Program-made: the position numbers and the translations under genes | Assembly: GCA_020634855.1 (NCBI GenBank) | Contig: JACKAU010000006.1 | Location: 434,001-498,000 of the forward strand | DNA from: Anaerolineales bacterium | Lineage (GTDB): Bacteria > Chloroflexota > Anaerolineae > 4572-78 > J111 | DNA: 64,000 nucleotides | Direction: 5' to 3' | Shown here: positions 8,716-16,109 of the stretch, piece after piece | Position numbering within the stretch: position 1 is the stretch's first letter | Layout: each line of letters opens with the position of its first letter | The notes under the pieces: generated by a model | The model's database searches: none | What the model saw: only the letters and a program-made list of their open reading frames with translations | Told to the model about the DNA's origin: nothing

Positions 8716-9375
8716 ATGTCTCGAATTGTAATTTTTGCCAACGGAACTTTAAATGAGTCGGAACGGCTAAGAGCCAGGCTCCAACCCGATGATCGCATTT
8801 TCTGCGCCGATGGCGGCACACAGCATGCTCTGGCCATGGGGTTGACACCCGAGGCGATCATTGGGGATCTCGATTCGGTCTCGTCGGAGGTCATCGAGCA
8901 GATGGAAGCCCAAAATGTGACCATCTACCGTTATCCGGCGGCCAAGGATGAAACTGATCTGGAGTTGGCGCTGAGAATCGCGGTGGCCGAAAATCCGACT
9001 GAAATTATGCTGGTCTCGCTGCTCGGCGGGCGGCTTGATCAGATGTTGGGCAACTTGCTGCTGTTGACCCATCCCGATTACGCCGCCGTTCAAATGACTT
9101 TTGCCGACGGCGCACAGTGGGGCCGATTGATTCGAGCGCATCAAACGGTGACCGTTGCCGGCCAGCCGGGCGATACCCTATCGCTGATCCCGTTGACGCC
9201 AACTGTCAGTGAGGTGACCTTTAGCGGCGTCGATTGGCCGCTGAACCAGGCCACGCTGTCGTTTGGTAGCACCTGGAGCATCAGCAACAGCTTGAAAGAT
9301 AAACAGGCCACGGTACGTATCGGCGAGGGGATGGTTTTTCTCATCCATATCGATCAAAATTTTGAGGAGGAATAA
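8716..9375 (+). CDS. thiN: thiamine pyrophosphokinase
   Basis: A 219-residue thiamine diphosphokinase that converts imported thiamine to thiamine pyrophosphate with ATP. The catalytic-domain signatures are present: RIFCADGGTQHAL (residues ~27-39), GDLDSVSSE (~52-60), KDETDLELAL (~78-87) and LLGGRLDQMLGNLLLL (~102-117). The C-terminal beta domain with LSLIPLT and FGSTWSISNSL binds thiamine. Length is normal. It is the first gene after the TPP riboswitch terminator, and its 3' end carries the GAGGAGG ribosome binding site (9363-9369) of the next gene, which suggests translational coupling. Confidence 0.95.
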   Translation: MSRIVIFANGTLNESERLRARLQPDDRIFCADGGTQHALAMGLTPEAIIGDLDSVSSEVIEQMEAQNVTIYRYPAAKDETDLELALRIAVAENPTEIMLVSLLGGRLDQMLGNLLLLTHPDYAAVQMTFADGAQWGRLIRAHQTVTVAGQPGDTLSLIPLTPTVSEVTFSGVDWPLNQATLSFGSTWSISNSLKDKQATVRIGEGMVFLIHIDQNFEEE

Positions 9376-9377
9376 TT

Positions 9378-9662
9378 ATGACAAACCCCGTCAACATAGC
9401 AATTGAAGTATTACCCTTGCATCCTGACCCTTACCCTATCGTAGATGAAGCGATCAAAGTGATCCAAGCATCGGGCGTCAAGTATGAAGTCGGCCCGATG
9501 GAAACGACGATGGAAGGCGACTTGGATGAACTGCTGGATGTGGTCAAAGCGGCGCACCAAGCCTGCTTTGTTGAGGGCGTCAAACAGGTCGTCACCATCG
9601 TCAAAATCGGCGAGTCGACCACCGGGACGACGATTGAAGGCAAAGTCGGTAAATATCGATGA
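9378..9662 (+). CDS. MTH1187/YkoF-type thiamine-binding protein
   Basis: A 94-residue ferredoxin-fold protein of the MTH1187 (DUF77) family. Seen: the N-terminal strand VNIAIEVLPLHPD, then GVKYEVGPMETTMEGDLDEL and the C-terminal VVTIVKIGESTTG...EGKVGKY. Members are linked to thiamine and bind thiamine or its pyrimidine part; they are common companions of ThiXYZ-type importers. The gene starts 2 bp after thiN and overlaps the permease gene by 4 bp (ATGA), so it is firmly in the operon. The exact ligand is inferred from family and context. Confidence 0.9.
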   Translation: MTNPVNIAIEVLPLHPDPYPIVDEAIKVIQASGVKYEVGPMETTMEGDLDELLDVVKAAHQACFVEGVKQVVTIVKIGESTTGTTIEGKVGKYR

Positions 9663-10450
9663 AGGAATCGGCGGCACAGCGACGCTGGCGCAGCTACGGT
9701 CCGCCCATCATCCTAATTTTAGGGCTACTGGTGCTCTGGGAGGTGCTCGTTACCTGGCAGGCGGTGCCGCCCTGGATTTTGCCTGCACCCAGCCAAATCA
9801 TACAGGCTATGTGGCAAAATGCCGATCTGTTGCTGCCGCACGTATTACAAACGATGAAACAAGTTTTGCTGGGGTTGGGTCTGGCGATCGTCACCGGAGT
9901 CGCCCTGGCGGCAATCCTTGATCTGTCGAGTTGGCTGCGGCGCGCGCTCTATCCGCTGCTGGTCGCCTCGCAAACTATCCCGATTCTGGCCCTGGCGCCG
10001 CTGCTCATCATCTGGTTCGGCTTTGGTCTGACACCCAAAGTCTTTATTGTCACGCTGTTTTGTTTCTTTCCCATCGCCATCAATACCGCCGATGGGCTGA
10101 CCGCCGCCGATCCTGAACTACTGGCCCTGTTGCACGCTATGGGGGCCACACGCCGGCAGATCTGGCGTAAAGTACGCCTGCCGGCTTCGCTGCCCTACTT
10201 TTTCTCAGGGCTGCGCATCGCGGCAACTTACAGCGTGGTCGGCGCGATCATCGGCGAATGGGTTGGGGCCAGTCAAGGGTTAGGTATCTTTATGCTGCGG
10301 TCGGCCAACGCCTTCAAAACCGATCAGGTCTTCGCCGCCATTGTCATCTCATCGCTGTTGAGCCTGATCCTATTCGGGCTGGTCTTTATCGCCGAACGGG
10401 CGCTCCTGCCCTGGTATTACACCAGCCAACGCGAGTCGCAGTGGGTGTAA
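9659..10450 (+). CDS. ABC transporter permease, thiamine/HMP uptake (ThiX-like)
   Basis: A 263-residue inner-membrane permease of the SsuC/TauC/ThiX group with about six hydrophobic segments. The loop that contacts the ATPase is ELLALLHAMGATRRQIWRKVRLPASLPYFFSGL (residues ~156-188, EAA motif). IIGEWVGASQGLGIFML follows as expected for the family. It overlaps the MTH1187-type gene by 4 bp. Together with the binding protein (10615) and the ATPase (11637), and under TPP control, the substrate is most likely the thiamine pyrimidine HMP or a degraded or intact thiamine. Sulfonate- or nitrate-type substrates are the family alternative, made unlikely by context. Confidence 0.9.
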   Translation: MKESAAQRRWRSYGPPIILILGLLVLWEVLVTWQAVPPWILPAPSQIIQAMWQNADLLLPHVLQTMKQVLLGLGLAIVTGVALAAILDLSSWLRRALYPLLVASQTIPILALAPLLIIWFGFGLTPKVFIVTLFCFFPIAINTADGLTAADPELLALLHAMGATRRQIWRKVRLPASLPYFFSGLRIAATYSVVGAIIGEWVGASQGLGIFMLRSANAFKTDQVFAAIVISSLLSLILFGLVFIAERALLPWYYTSQRESQWV

Positions 10451-10525
10451 GTGATAAAGATTGGAGATCGGAGATGGGGCGATTAATTTCCAAATCGGCC
10501 AATCTTTCAACGTTAATTATTTTTC

Positions 10526-10585
10526 GGAGCGACAAAGCTGGTTTTGTCATACTCACCATCAGGTCAAAGTAAACTTTGACGCTCC
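10526..10585. repeat. GGAGCG palindromic dispersed repeat, copy 1
   Basis: GGAGCGACAAAG (from 10526) is mirrored by CTTTGACGCTCC (ending 10585), with a second internal pair (CAAAGCTGGTTTTG / CAAAGTAAACTTTG). The element lies between the permease and binding-protein genes, 16 bp before the latter's AAGGAGG site, so its hairpin could affect expression of the distal genes. Related copies are at 20895, 27300 and 46548. Confidence 0.75.
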
Positions 10586-10614
10586 AGACCATTATTTTCC
10601 AAGGAGGTTCCACG

Positions 10615-11634
10615 ATGCTAACTAAAGAAAAACTTTTTTTGCCAACCATTTTTTTGGCATTGATCATCATTCTAAGCGCCTGCCAATCCGCCACTAGTGG
10701 AGAGGCTCAAACGGCAGCGCAAGAGCCAACGGCAATTACGGTAATGCTCGACTGGGTACCCAACACCAACCACACCGGCCTATTTGTGGCCCAAGAAAAA
10801 GGCTGGTATGAAGAAAACGGACTGGCGGTCAACATAATCCAGCCGGGCGAAACCGGCGTGGAGCAAGCTGTCGCTTCCGGCAGCGCCGAATTTGGTATCA
10901 GTTACCAAGAAGGCGTTACGATGGCCCGCGCCGAGGAGGTGCCGATTGTCTCCATCGCGGCGGTAATCCAGCACAACACCTCCGGCTTTGCCTCACGAGC
11001 CGAAGAGGGGATCGAAGGACCGCAAGATTTCGAAGGCAAAACTTACGGCAGTTTTGGCTCACCCGTGGAGAAGCCTATTCTCGATTTACTGATGAGTTGC
11101 GCCGGCGGCGATGTCGAGCAAGTGAAATTCATTGATACCGGTTACGCCGATTTTCTGTCGATTACTGAACGGGATGTTGACTTTGCCTGGATCTTTTACG
11201 GCTGGGACGGCATCAACGCCGATCTCAAAGGCATCGATCTGAATGTGGTCATGCTGAACGACTGGCAGGAATGCGTGCCGGATTACTACACGCCGGTGAT
11301 CATCACCAACGAAACATTGATCAGCGAGCAGCCGGAAATCGTCGAAGACTTTCTGGCGGCCACGGCTCGCGGGTATACCTTTGCCATCGAACATCCCGAC
11401 GAGGCCGCCGAAATTCTGCTCGCCGCCGCGCCGGAGAGCGACGCTGAACTCATCAAAGCCAGCCAACAATGGTTATCCGACCAATATCAGGCCGACGCAC
11501 CCCAATGGGGTGTTCAAAGCGACGAGGTGTGGCAGCGTTACTCGGATTGGCTGGCCGACCAGGGTATCCTCTCCGAAAGTATCGACGGGACAGCGGCGTT
11601 CAGTAATGCATTTTTACCGACCAGTGAAAATTAG
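10615..11634 (+). CDS. ABC transporter substrate-binding lipoprotein, ThiY/NMT1-like
   Basis: A 339-residue binding lipoprotein. The signal peptide ends in the lipobox LSAC (residues ~19-22). The mature part starts ITVMLDWVPNTNHTGLFVAQ; the (L)DWxPNTNHTG motif is typical of ThiY and yeast-THI5/NMT1-like proteins that bind formylaminopyrimidine or HMP. Further motifs: GWYEENGLAVNI, EFGISYQEGV, GKTYGSFGSPVEKPI. The ATG at 10615 has an ideal AAGGAGG at 10601-10607, which rules out the TTG 39 bp upstream inside the repeat. Operon partners are the ThiX-like permease upstream and the ATPase 2 bp downstream. Confidence 0.93.
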   Translation: MLTKEKLFLPTIFLALIIILSACQSATSGEAQTAAQEPTAITVMLDWVPNTNHTGLFVAQEKGWYEENGLAVNIIQPGETGVEQAVASGSAEFGISYQEGVTMARAEEVPIVSIAAVIQHNTSGFASRAEEGIEGPQDFEGKTYGSFGSPVEKPILDLLMSCAGGDVEQVKFIDTGYADFLSITERDVDFAWIFYGWDGINADLKGIDLNVVMLNDWQECVPDYYTPVIITNETLISEQPEIVEDFLAATARGYTFAIEHPDEAAEILLAAAPESDAELIKASQQWLSDQYQADAPQWGVQSDEVWQRYSDWLADQGILSESIDGTAAFSNAFLPTSEN

Positions 11635-11636
11635 CG

Positions 11637-12395
11637 TTGTCTAACGCCCATCTCGCTGTTAATCAAATCAGTAAAACCTTTTACGACAACGGCCAGGCTA
11701 TACCGGCGTTGGCTGAGATTAACTTTTCAGCCGGCGCCGGTGAGTTCATCACCCTCATCGGGCCGAGCGGCTGCGGGAAATCGACGCTGTTCAATATTAT
11801 CGTGGGGCTTATGGAACCGGATACCGGCGAAATTTGCCTGAACGGGCAAGTCTTGCGACAGCGTACCGGCATGTTTGGCTACATGCCGCAGCGTGACCTG
11901 CTGCTGCCGTGGCGATCCGTTCTCAACAACGTGATCCTGGGGCCGGAGCTGGCTGGGGAGGACCTCAAGGCGGCGCGACAGGAAGCGGCTTCACTGTTAC
12001 CGTTATTTGGCCTGGAAGGTTTTGGTGAGGCCTACCCCGCCACGCTGTCGGGTGGTATGCGGCAGCGAGCGGCCTTGCTACGCACCTTTTTGACTCATCG
12101 AGAGGTGATGCTGTTTGATGAGCCGTTTGGGGCGCTCGATGCGTTGACTCGGCGCGATCTACAGGCGTGGCTGCTGGATATCTGGCGGCAATTCAACAAA
12201 ACCATTCTATTCATCACCCACGATGTGGAAGAAGCGTTGTTCTTATCGGATCGGGTGTTGGTGATGTCGCCCCGGCCGGGCCGGATCGCGCTGGACTTGA
12301 TAGTCGATTTGCCGCGCCCGCGCCGGCCGAATATCCTGGTTGAACCGCATTTTATTGAACTCAAAGCCCAGTTGTTATCAACATTAGGGGCATAG
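11637..12395 (+). CDS. ABC transporter ATP-binding protein (ThiZ-like)
   Basis: A 252-residue ATPase that energises the thiamine-precursor importer. Walker A GPSGCGKST (residues ~42-50), Q-loop YMPQRDLLLPW (~82), signature LSGGMRQRAALLR (~137), Walker B VMLFDEPFGALD (~157) and switch His in ITHDVEEA (~197) are all intact. The frame opens with TTG at 11637, 2 bp after the binding-protein stop; no ATG lies before the first conserved strand, so a TTG start is accepted. Last gene of the TPP-controlled operon. Confidence 0.93.
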   Translation: MSNAHLAVNQISKTFYDNGQAIPALAEINFSAGAGEFITLIGPSGCGKSTLFNIIVGLMEPDTGEICLNGQVLRQRTGMFGYMPQRDLLLPWRSVLNNVILGPELAGEDLKAARQEAASLLPLFGLEGFGEAYPATLSGGMRQRAALLRTFLTHREVMLFDEPFGALDALTRRDLQAWLLDIWRQFNKTILFITHDVEEALFLSDRVLVMSPRPGRIALDLIVDLPRPRRPNILVEPHFIELKAQLLSTLGA

Positions 12396-12474
12396 CGGCG
12401 ATTCGGTATTGACGTAACGGTCAAATCGGCTTAAAATGGTTAGAAACTTTTTAGTGGACAAATCAAGATAGCCT

Positions 12475-13026
12475 ATGTTTCCATCATCATTTCCAACTGC
12501 AGAGGGGCCGGCCCCCGAAGATCTTTTTGAGCGAGAAATTTTAACCTGGACGGACGTCGATAAATTAATCGACCATTTAATTCCACAATTTGAAGGTGAA
12601 TTTGATGGTTTGTTGATGGTCGGTAAAGGCGCCTTAGTGCCCGGCGGCATTTTAAGCGAAGCCATGAAAATCCAACACGTGTTAACGGCCTCGGTCTATT
12701 TTCCGGAGGAAGTGAACCGTAAACTAGCCTGGCCAACTTTTGTGCAGTTTCCGCCGGATGTGTTGGTTGCAAACCGTCGAATTTTAGTAGTGGACGATAT
12801 TTGGGCTAACGGTCGGGCCATTACTATTGTCCAAGGACGTTTGGCAGCGGCAGGCTGCGAGGCCGAGACGGCAGTACTCCATTATCGTATCAAATCAAAT
12901 CTTTTCCCTCACAACACCCCCACCTATTACGGAGCCATCACCAATCGCTACATTGTGTACCCTTGGGAGACGCCAATTATTCCCAGGCGGACCAAGTCAG
13001 GCACGGGAAAACTTCCCACAATTTAA
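12475..13026 (+). CDS. phosphoribosyltransferase family protein
   Basis: A 183-residue type I phosphoribosyltransferase-fold protein. The PRPP-binding signature is ILVVDDIWANGRAITI (residues ~102-117), with two acidic residues and a small-residue loop. GLLMVGKGALVPGGILSEAM (~43-62) matches the pyrophosphate-loop region, and the C-terminal YIVYPWETP is the hood-type ending seen in xanthine/hypoxanthine-type or regulatory PRTases. The base or ligand specificity is not evident. It has a strong terminator just downstream and lies 79 bp after the thiamine operon; a separate promoter cannot be excluded. Confidence 0.85.
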   Translation: MFPSSFPTAEGPAPEDLFEREILTWTDVDKLIDHLIPQFEGEFDGLLMVGKGALVPGGILSEAMKIQHVLTASVYFPEEVNRKLAWPTFVQFPPDVLVANRRILVVDDIWANGRAITIVQGRLAAAGCEAETAVLHYRIKSNLFPHNTPTYYGAITNRYIVYPWETPIIPRRTKSGTGKLPTI

Positions 13027-13038
13027 GTGTAAGAATGC

Positions 13039-13067
13039 AACGCTCCCTACTCCGGGAGCGTTTTTTT
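13039..13067 (+). terminator. Rho-independent terminator after the phosphoribosyltransferase gene
   Basis: Stem CGCTCCC / GGGAGCG with AA-TT extension, a 6-nt loop and seven T residues (13061-13067), 12 bp after the stop codon. Confidence 0.9.
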
Positions 13068-13172
13068 ATCACGCGATTGTTTCTAACCGTATTCCTGTAA
13101 AATTTAAATGTTTTTTTTATGGTAAAAATCATAATTTAGTGAAATAATGGTGTCAGTACCCTTTCATTAGAC

Positions 13173-13234
13173 CCTATATATAGGTTTGTTGCGGTTACAA
13201 CTTAGCCGTTAACCACTTTAATACTATATATAGT
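13173..13234. promoter_or_regulatory. paired CTATATATAG palindromes, candidate operator
   Basis: Two 12-bp perfect palindromes, CCTATATATAGG (13173-13184) and ACTATATATAGT (13223-13234), are each followed by two bases and TTGTT. Their centres are 50 bp apart, close to five helical turns. Such paired sites on one DNA face suit cooperative binding of a dimeric regulator. They lie about 420-470 bp before the response regulator gene. Confidence 0.45.
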
Positions 13235-13255
13235 CTTGTTCTTTCACCAAGGGGT

Positions 13256-13510
13256 GTATTTCAGAATTGGGGCAACCCACATATTGAACCACTGAAATAC
13301 TTAAAAGGATGATGTCACTGGTCACTAGCTTTAGCCTTTCGGTCCCACCTAAGGTTAGATTGAGGTGTATCCGGTACGAAGAGGTTTCAGTTTGTTCATT
13401 TCCCTCAGTGATTCAGCGTTTCTATCTCGCCCCATAACGGAATGGCACCCTTCACCAATTTCGCAATTTTACTAAAACGGTAAGTCGAAATTGGTAGTGG
13501 TAAGCCACTA
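13256..13510 (+). ncRNA. candidate structured RNA or leader upstream of the response regulator
   Basis: The gene-free spacer 13068-13647 holds several perfect stems. GTATTTCAG (13256-13264) pairs with CTGAAATAC (13292-13300) and encloses a small hairpin TGGG-GCAA-CCCA (13268-13279) closed by a GNRA-type loop. ACCAATTTCG (13454-13463) pairs with CGAAATTGGT (13486-13495), immediately followed by TAGTGG-TAAG-CCACTA (13495-13510). The density of strong stems without coding potential suggests an RNA. No known riboswitch family was recognised, and transcription is not shown. Confidence 0.35.
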
Positions 13511-13647
13511 TCAACTAATTGTTGCTGAGTTCAAACTGATTATGATCGACCTTAAAGCAATAACCTATTTTTCAATGAAAGAGGGATCTACAGTTCTGCC
13601 TCAACATCAAAATAACGATTCTTAATTAATAAAGAGACTTCGCCACA

Positions 13648-14340
13648 ATGATCACAAAAGTGTTGCTTATCGATGATGATCCGGCCACCTGCAATCTTTA
13701 CCAAATTACTTTGGAACGATTAGGTTTTGACGTAAAAACGGCCTATAACGGTATTGATGGCCTTAAGCTTGCCTACGAGCACCAGCCGGAAATAATCTTA
13801 CTTGATATTATGATGCCCGAGTTGAGTGGTTGGGACACCTGCCAACGGCTCCGGCAGATGTGCAATGTACCGATCATTATGCTGACCGCCCTGAAACAAC
13901 AAGAGGCCATCATTAAAGGTTTAGAGATGGGCGCTGACGATTATTTGGTCAAACCGGTTACGAACACCGAGTTAGCGGCCCGGATGAAAGCGGTTCTACG
14001 CCGGTCAAATAACTCGGTGACTGATTTTAATGATCAGGATAAGGTGATCAAAGAGAGTCACTTGATTATCAATGTTGACAAACGGGAAGTCAAATCAAGA
14101 GGTAAACGCATAAACTTAACCCCAACGGAATTTCGACTGTTGGCCACCCTGGCCCAAAATAGAGGTCGGGTACTGAGTCGAAATTTTCTAATCAAACACG
14201 TCTGGGGCGAAGAATATTTAGACCAGAAACAATATCTACACGTCTATATCAACTACTTACGCAACAAAATTGAAGATGATCCTAACCAACCCCGCTTAAT
14301 TCAAAACGTTCGTAGTGTCGGTTATCGGTTCGGGATGTAA
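13648..14340 (+). CDS. OmpR-family response regulator (orphan)
   Basis: A 230-residue DNA-binding response regulator. The receiver domain (1-120) has the acidic pair Asp9/Asp10, the phosphorylation site Asp53 in LLDIMMPELSG, the switch Thr80 and Lys102 in DDYLVKP. The C-terminal winged helix (~135-230) has the OmpR pattern: LTPTEFRLLATLAQNRGRVLSR, then the recognition helix region YLHVYINYLRNKIEDDP and the wing VRSVGYRFGM. No histidine kinase gene is nearby, so it is an orphan. It has a 580-bp upstream spacer with palindromes and hairpins and its own terminator region downstream. Target genes unknown. Confidence 0.95.
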   Translation: MITKVLLIDDDPATCNLYQITLERLGFDVKTAYNGIDGLKLAYEHQPEIILLDIMMPELSGWDTCQRLRQMCNVPIIMLTALKQQEAIIKGLEMGADDYLVKPVTNTELAARMKAVLRRSNNSVTDFNDQDKVIKESHLIINVDKREVKSRGKRINLTPTEFRLLATLAQNRGRVLSRNFLIKHVWGEEYLDQKQYLHVYINYLRNKIEDDPNQPRLIQNVRSVGYRFGM

Positions 14341-14447
14341 TGATTCGACCGACGAATTTGACAATCCCCTAATTATCGCTATTTTATCATTTATACTCAT
14401 GTGGAGCCTCTTAAAGGTCCATTGATAAAACGTCCCACAACAAGCAG

Positions 14448-14477
14448 AGGTGCTTCCATTTTGGAGGCGCCTTTTTT
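14448..14477 (+). terminator. Rho-independent terminator after the response regulator gene
   Basis: AGGTGCTTCC pairs with GGAGGCGCCT (two G-T pairs) and runs into six T residues at 14472-14477. It separates the regulator from the ParB-like gene. Confidence 0.8.
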
Positions 14478-14592
14478 AGTTGTTGCACTTTTCTGGTAAG
14501 CTGATAATATCCTAATCTCGACCAGAATTTAAAGAGTTTTAACTGTTCTTATGACCTTATTGATCACCCAGGTCATGAAAGGAGTATTTCCA

Positions 14593-15987
14593 ATGCTAAC
14601 CCCTGAATCCGGCAAAGATTTCGCCAGCGCCCGCCAACATGCGTTATTTGAAGAGTGGATCAACTTTTTTACCGGTCGTCCTAATGATTTGCTTTCATTT
14701 GAGGAAATCAAACAAAATTTAAGATTACAAGACTCGGCTTATAAAGGACTTCAAGAAGTTGAGTTAGATAAGATTGTCGGTAGCACCGGCCGCTACCGAG
14801 ATTTCACCCGCTCTTTTCTTCCCAAAAACCGGACCACTGAAGAACGTTGGCGCCGTGTCGATAATGTCGCGCTCACCGAGGGATTTCCCCCGGTTGAGTT
14901 ATACAAAGTTGGCGACGTTTATTTTGTCCGCGACGGCAATCACCGCGTCTCGGTCGCTCGCAACAACAAAGCCAAAACTATCGAAGCTTACGTCATTGAA
15001 TACAAAACCGCCGTCCCGATCAGCAAAGATGATGATATCGAAGATATTCGCTCTAAAATGGACGCCTTGCTCATCGCTGAAGAGCGAGAAGAATTTTTCA
15101 AGGATACCCAACTGGATAAGCTTAGACCGGAACAGGAGATTAATTTCACCGAGCCGGGCCGCTATCGTTTAGTTAAAGACCACATCGCCTTCCACAAATT
15201 TCTAAAGGAAACCGAATGTCACTGCGAAATCCCCTATGAGCAAGCGGTCATGAGTTGGTACGACACGGTTTATGTGCCAACCATCGAAACCATTCGCCGC
15301 AGCAACATTCTGGTAGATTTTCCGGATCGAACTGAGGCTGATTTGTATGCCTGGCTTCTCCTCCATCGGGAGCAATTTGAAAAAGAGATCAAAGCTCTGG
15401 GCTATGTTCCTAACGAAGACATTATCGAACAGTTGCGCAGAGAGCGAGCCACCAATTCCTTTGCCCTGTTTATGGGTCTTTTCCGTAATAGCGAGGATTT
15501 ACGCAGCCTCCCTCTAAATGTGGAACGTGCGAAATTTTTGGACGAAACCAATCTGGATGAGGTTCGTCCCCATCACAACATTAAGTTCACCGAGTCGGGC
15601 TGTTATTATCTTACCAAACGGCATATTGATATCCACAAATATCTAAAAGAAGTAGAGCAAAGTCGGGCCATCCCTTATGAGGAAGCCGTGGCCAGTTGGT
15701 ATGATAATGTTTACATGCCGGTCATCGAATTGATCAGAAGTCACAACCTGCCGGCAAAATACCCCAAAAATACCGAGTCCGACCTTTACCTCTGGGTTGT
15801 CTCCAGACGAGAAGCCCTTGAGAGTGATCGGCTCAGGATGAGCCAGATTTTGACCGAAGCGTTGATTGAAGAACTGGAAAGTGAAAGCGCATCGGGGCCG
15901 GTTACGCGCTTGATTAATTACTTTAGTCAGAAGAAGAGTAAAATTTCTGAAGATTTAGAGAAGGTGACGGCGACAGTCCTGTCATAA
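14593..15987 (+). CDS. ParB/sulfiredoxin-like domain protein with a duplicated C-terminal module
   Basis: A 464-residue cytoplasmic protein. Residues ~70-125 contain RVDNVALTEGFPPVELYKVG and VRDGNHRVSVARNNKAKTIEAYV, a ParB-N-like fold with the DGNHRVSVA loop also seen in DUF4032 proteins. Then comes a ~100-residue module present twice: QLDKLRPEQEINFTEPGRYR...IPYEQAVMSWYDTVYVPTIE (about 182-265) and NLDEVRPHHNIKFTESGCYY...IPYEEAVASWYDNVYMPVIE (about 322-402). Each copy ends in an (A)DLYAWLLLHRE/SDLYLWVVSRRE stretch. The ATG at 14593 is chosen because AAAGGAG (14578-14584) precedes it at ideal spacing; an in-frame ATG at 14551 lacks a site. TTGCAC-N16-TAATAT at 14483-14510 is a weak promoter candidate. 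Function unknown; a nucleic-acid or nucleotide-linked role is only suggested by the fold. Confidence 0.75.
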   Translation: MLTPESGKDFASARQHALFEEWINFFTGRPNDLLSFEEIKQNLRLQDSAYKGLQEVELDKIVGSTGRYRDFTRSFLPKNRTTEERWRRVDNVALTEGFPPVELYKVGDVYFVRDGNHRVSVARNNKAKTIEAYVIEYKTAVPISKDDDIEDIRSKMDALLIAEEREEFFKDTQLDKLRPEQEINFTEPGRYRLVKDHIAFHKFLKETECHCEIPYEQAVMSWYDTVYVPTIETIRRSNILVDFPDRTEADLYAWLLLHREQFEKEIKALGYVPNEDIIEQLRRERATNSFALFMGLFRNSEDLRSLPLNVERAKFLDETNLDEVRPHHNIKFTESGCYYLTKRHIDIHKYLKEVEQSRAIPYEEAVASWYDNVYMPVIELIRSHNLPAKYPKNTESDLYLWVVSRREALESDRLRMSQILTEALIEELESESASGPVTRLINYFSQKKSKISEDLEKVTATVLS

Positions 15988-16000
15988 TTGACAAAAACCC

Positions 16001-16083
16001 AGGTGACAGTCACTTATTGTCAATAAATCAGCCTCTGTGTCGTTCAAACAGGTCGATTTAGCGTGTTCAAGTGACTGTCACCT
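16001..16083. repeat. inverted repeat with AGGTGACAGTCACTT arms
   Basis: AGGTGACAGTCACTT (16001-16015) and its exact reverse complement (16069-16083) flank 53 bp. The spacer lies between convergent genes. The arms could form a bidirectional hairpin or be the ends of a tiny non-autonomous element; no transposase is present. Confidence 0.7.
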
Positions 16084-16109
16084 TTAGTTGCGTAAGTCCT
16101 GTATCAAAA

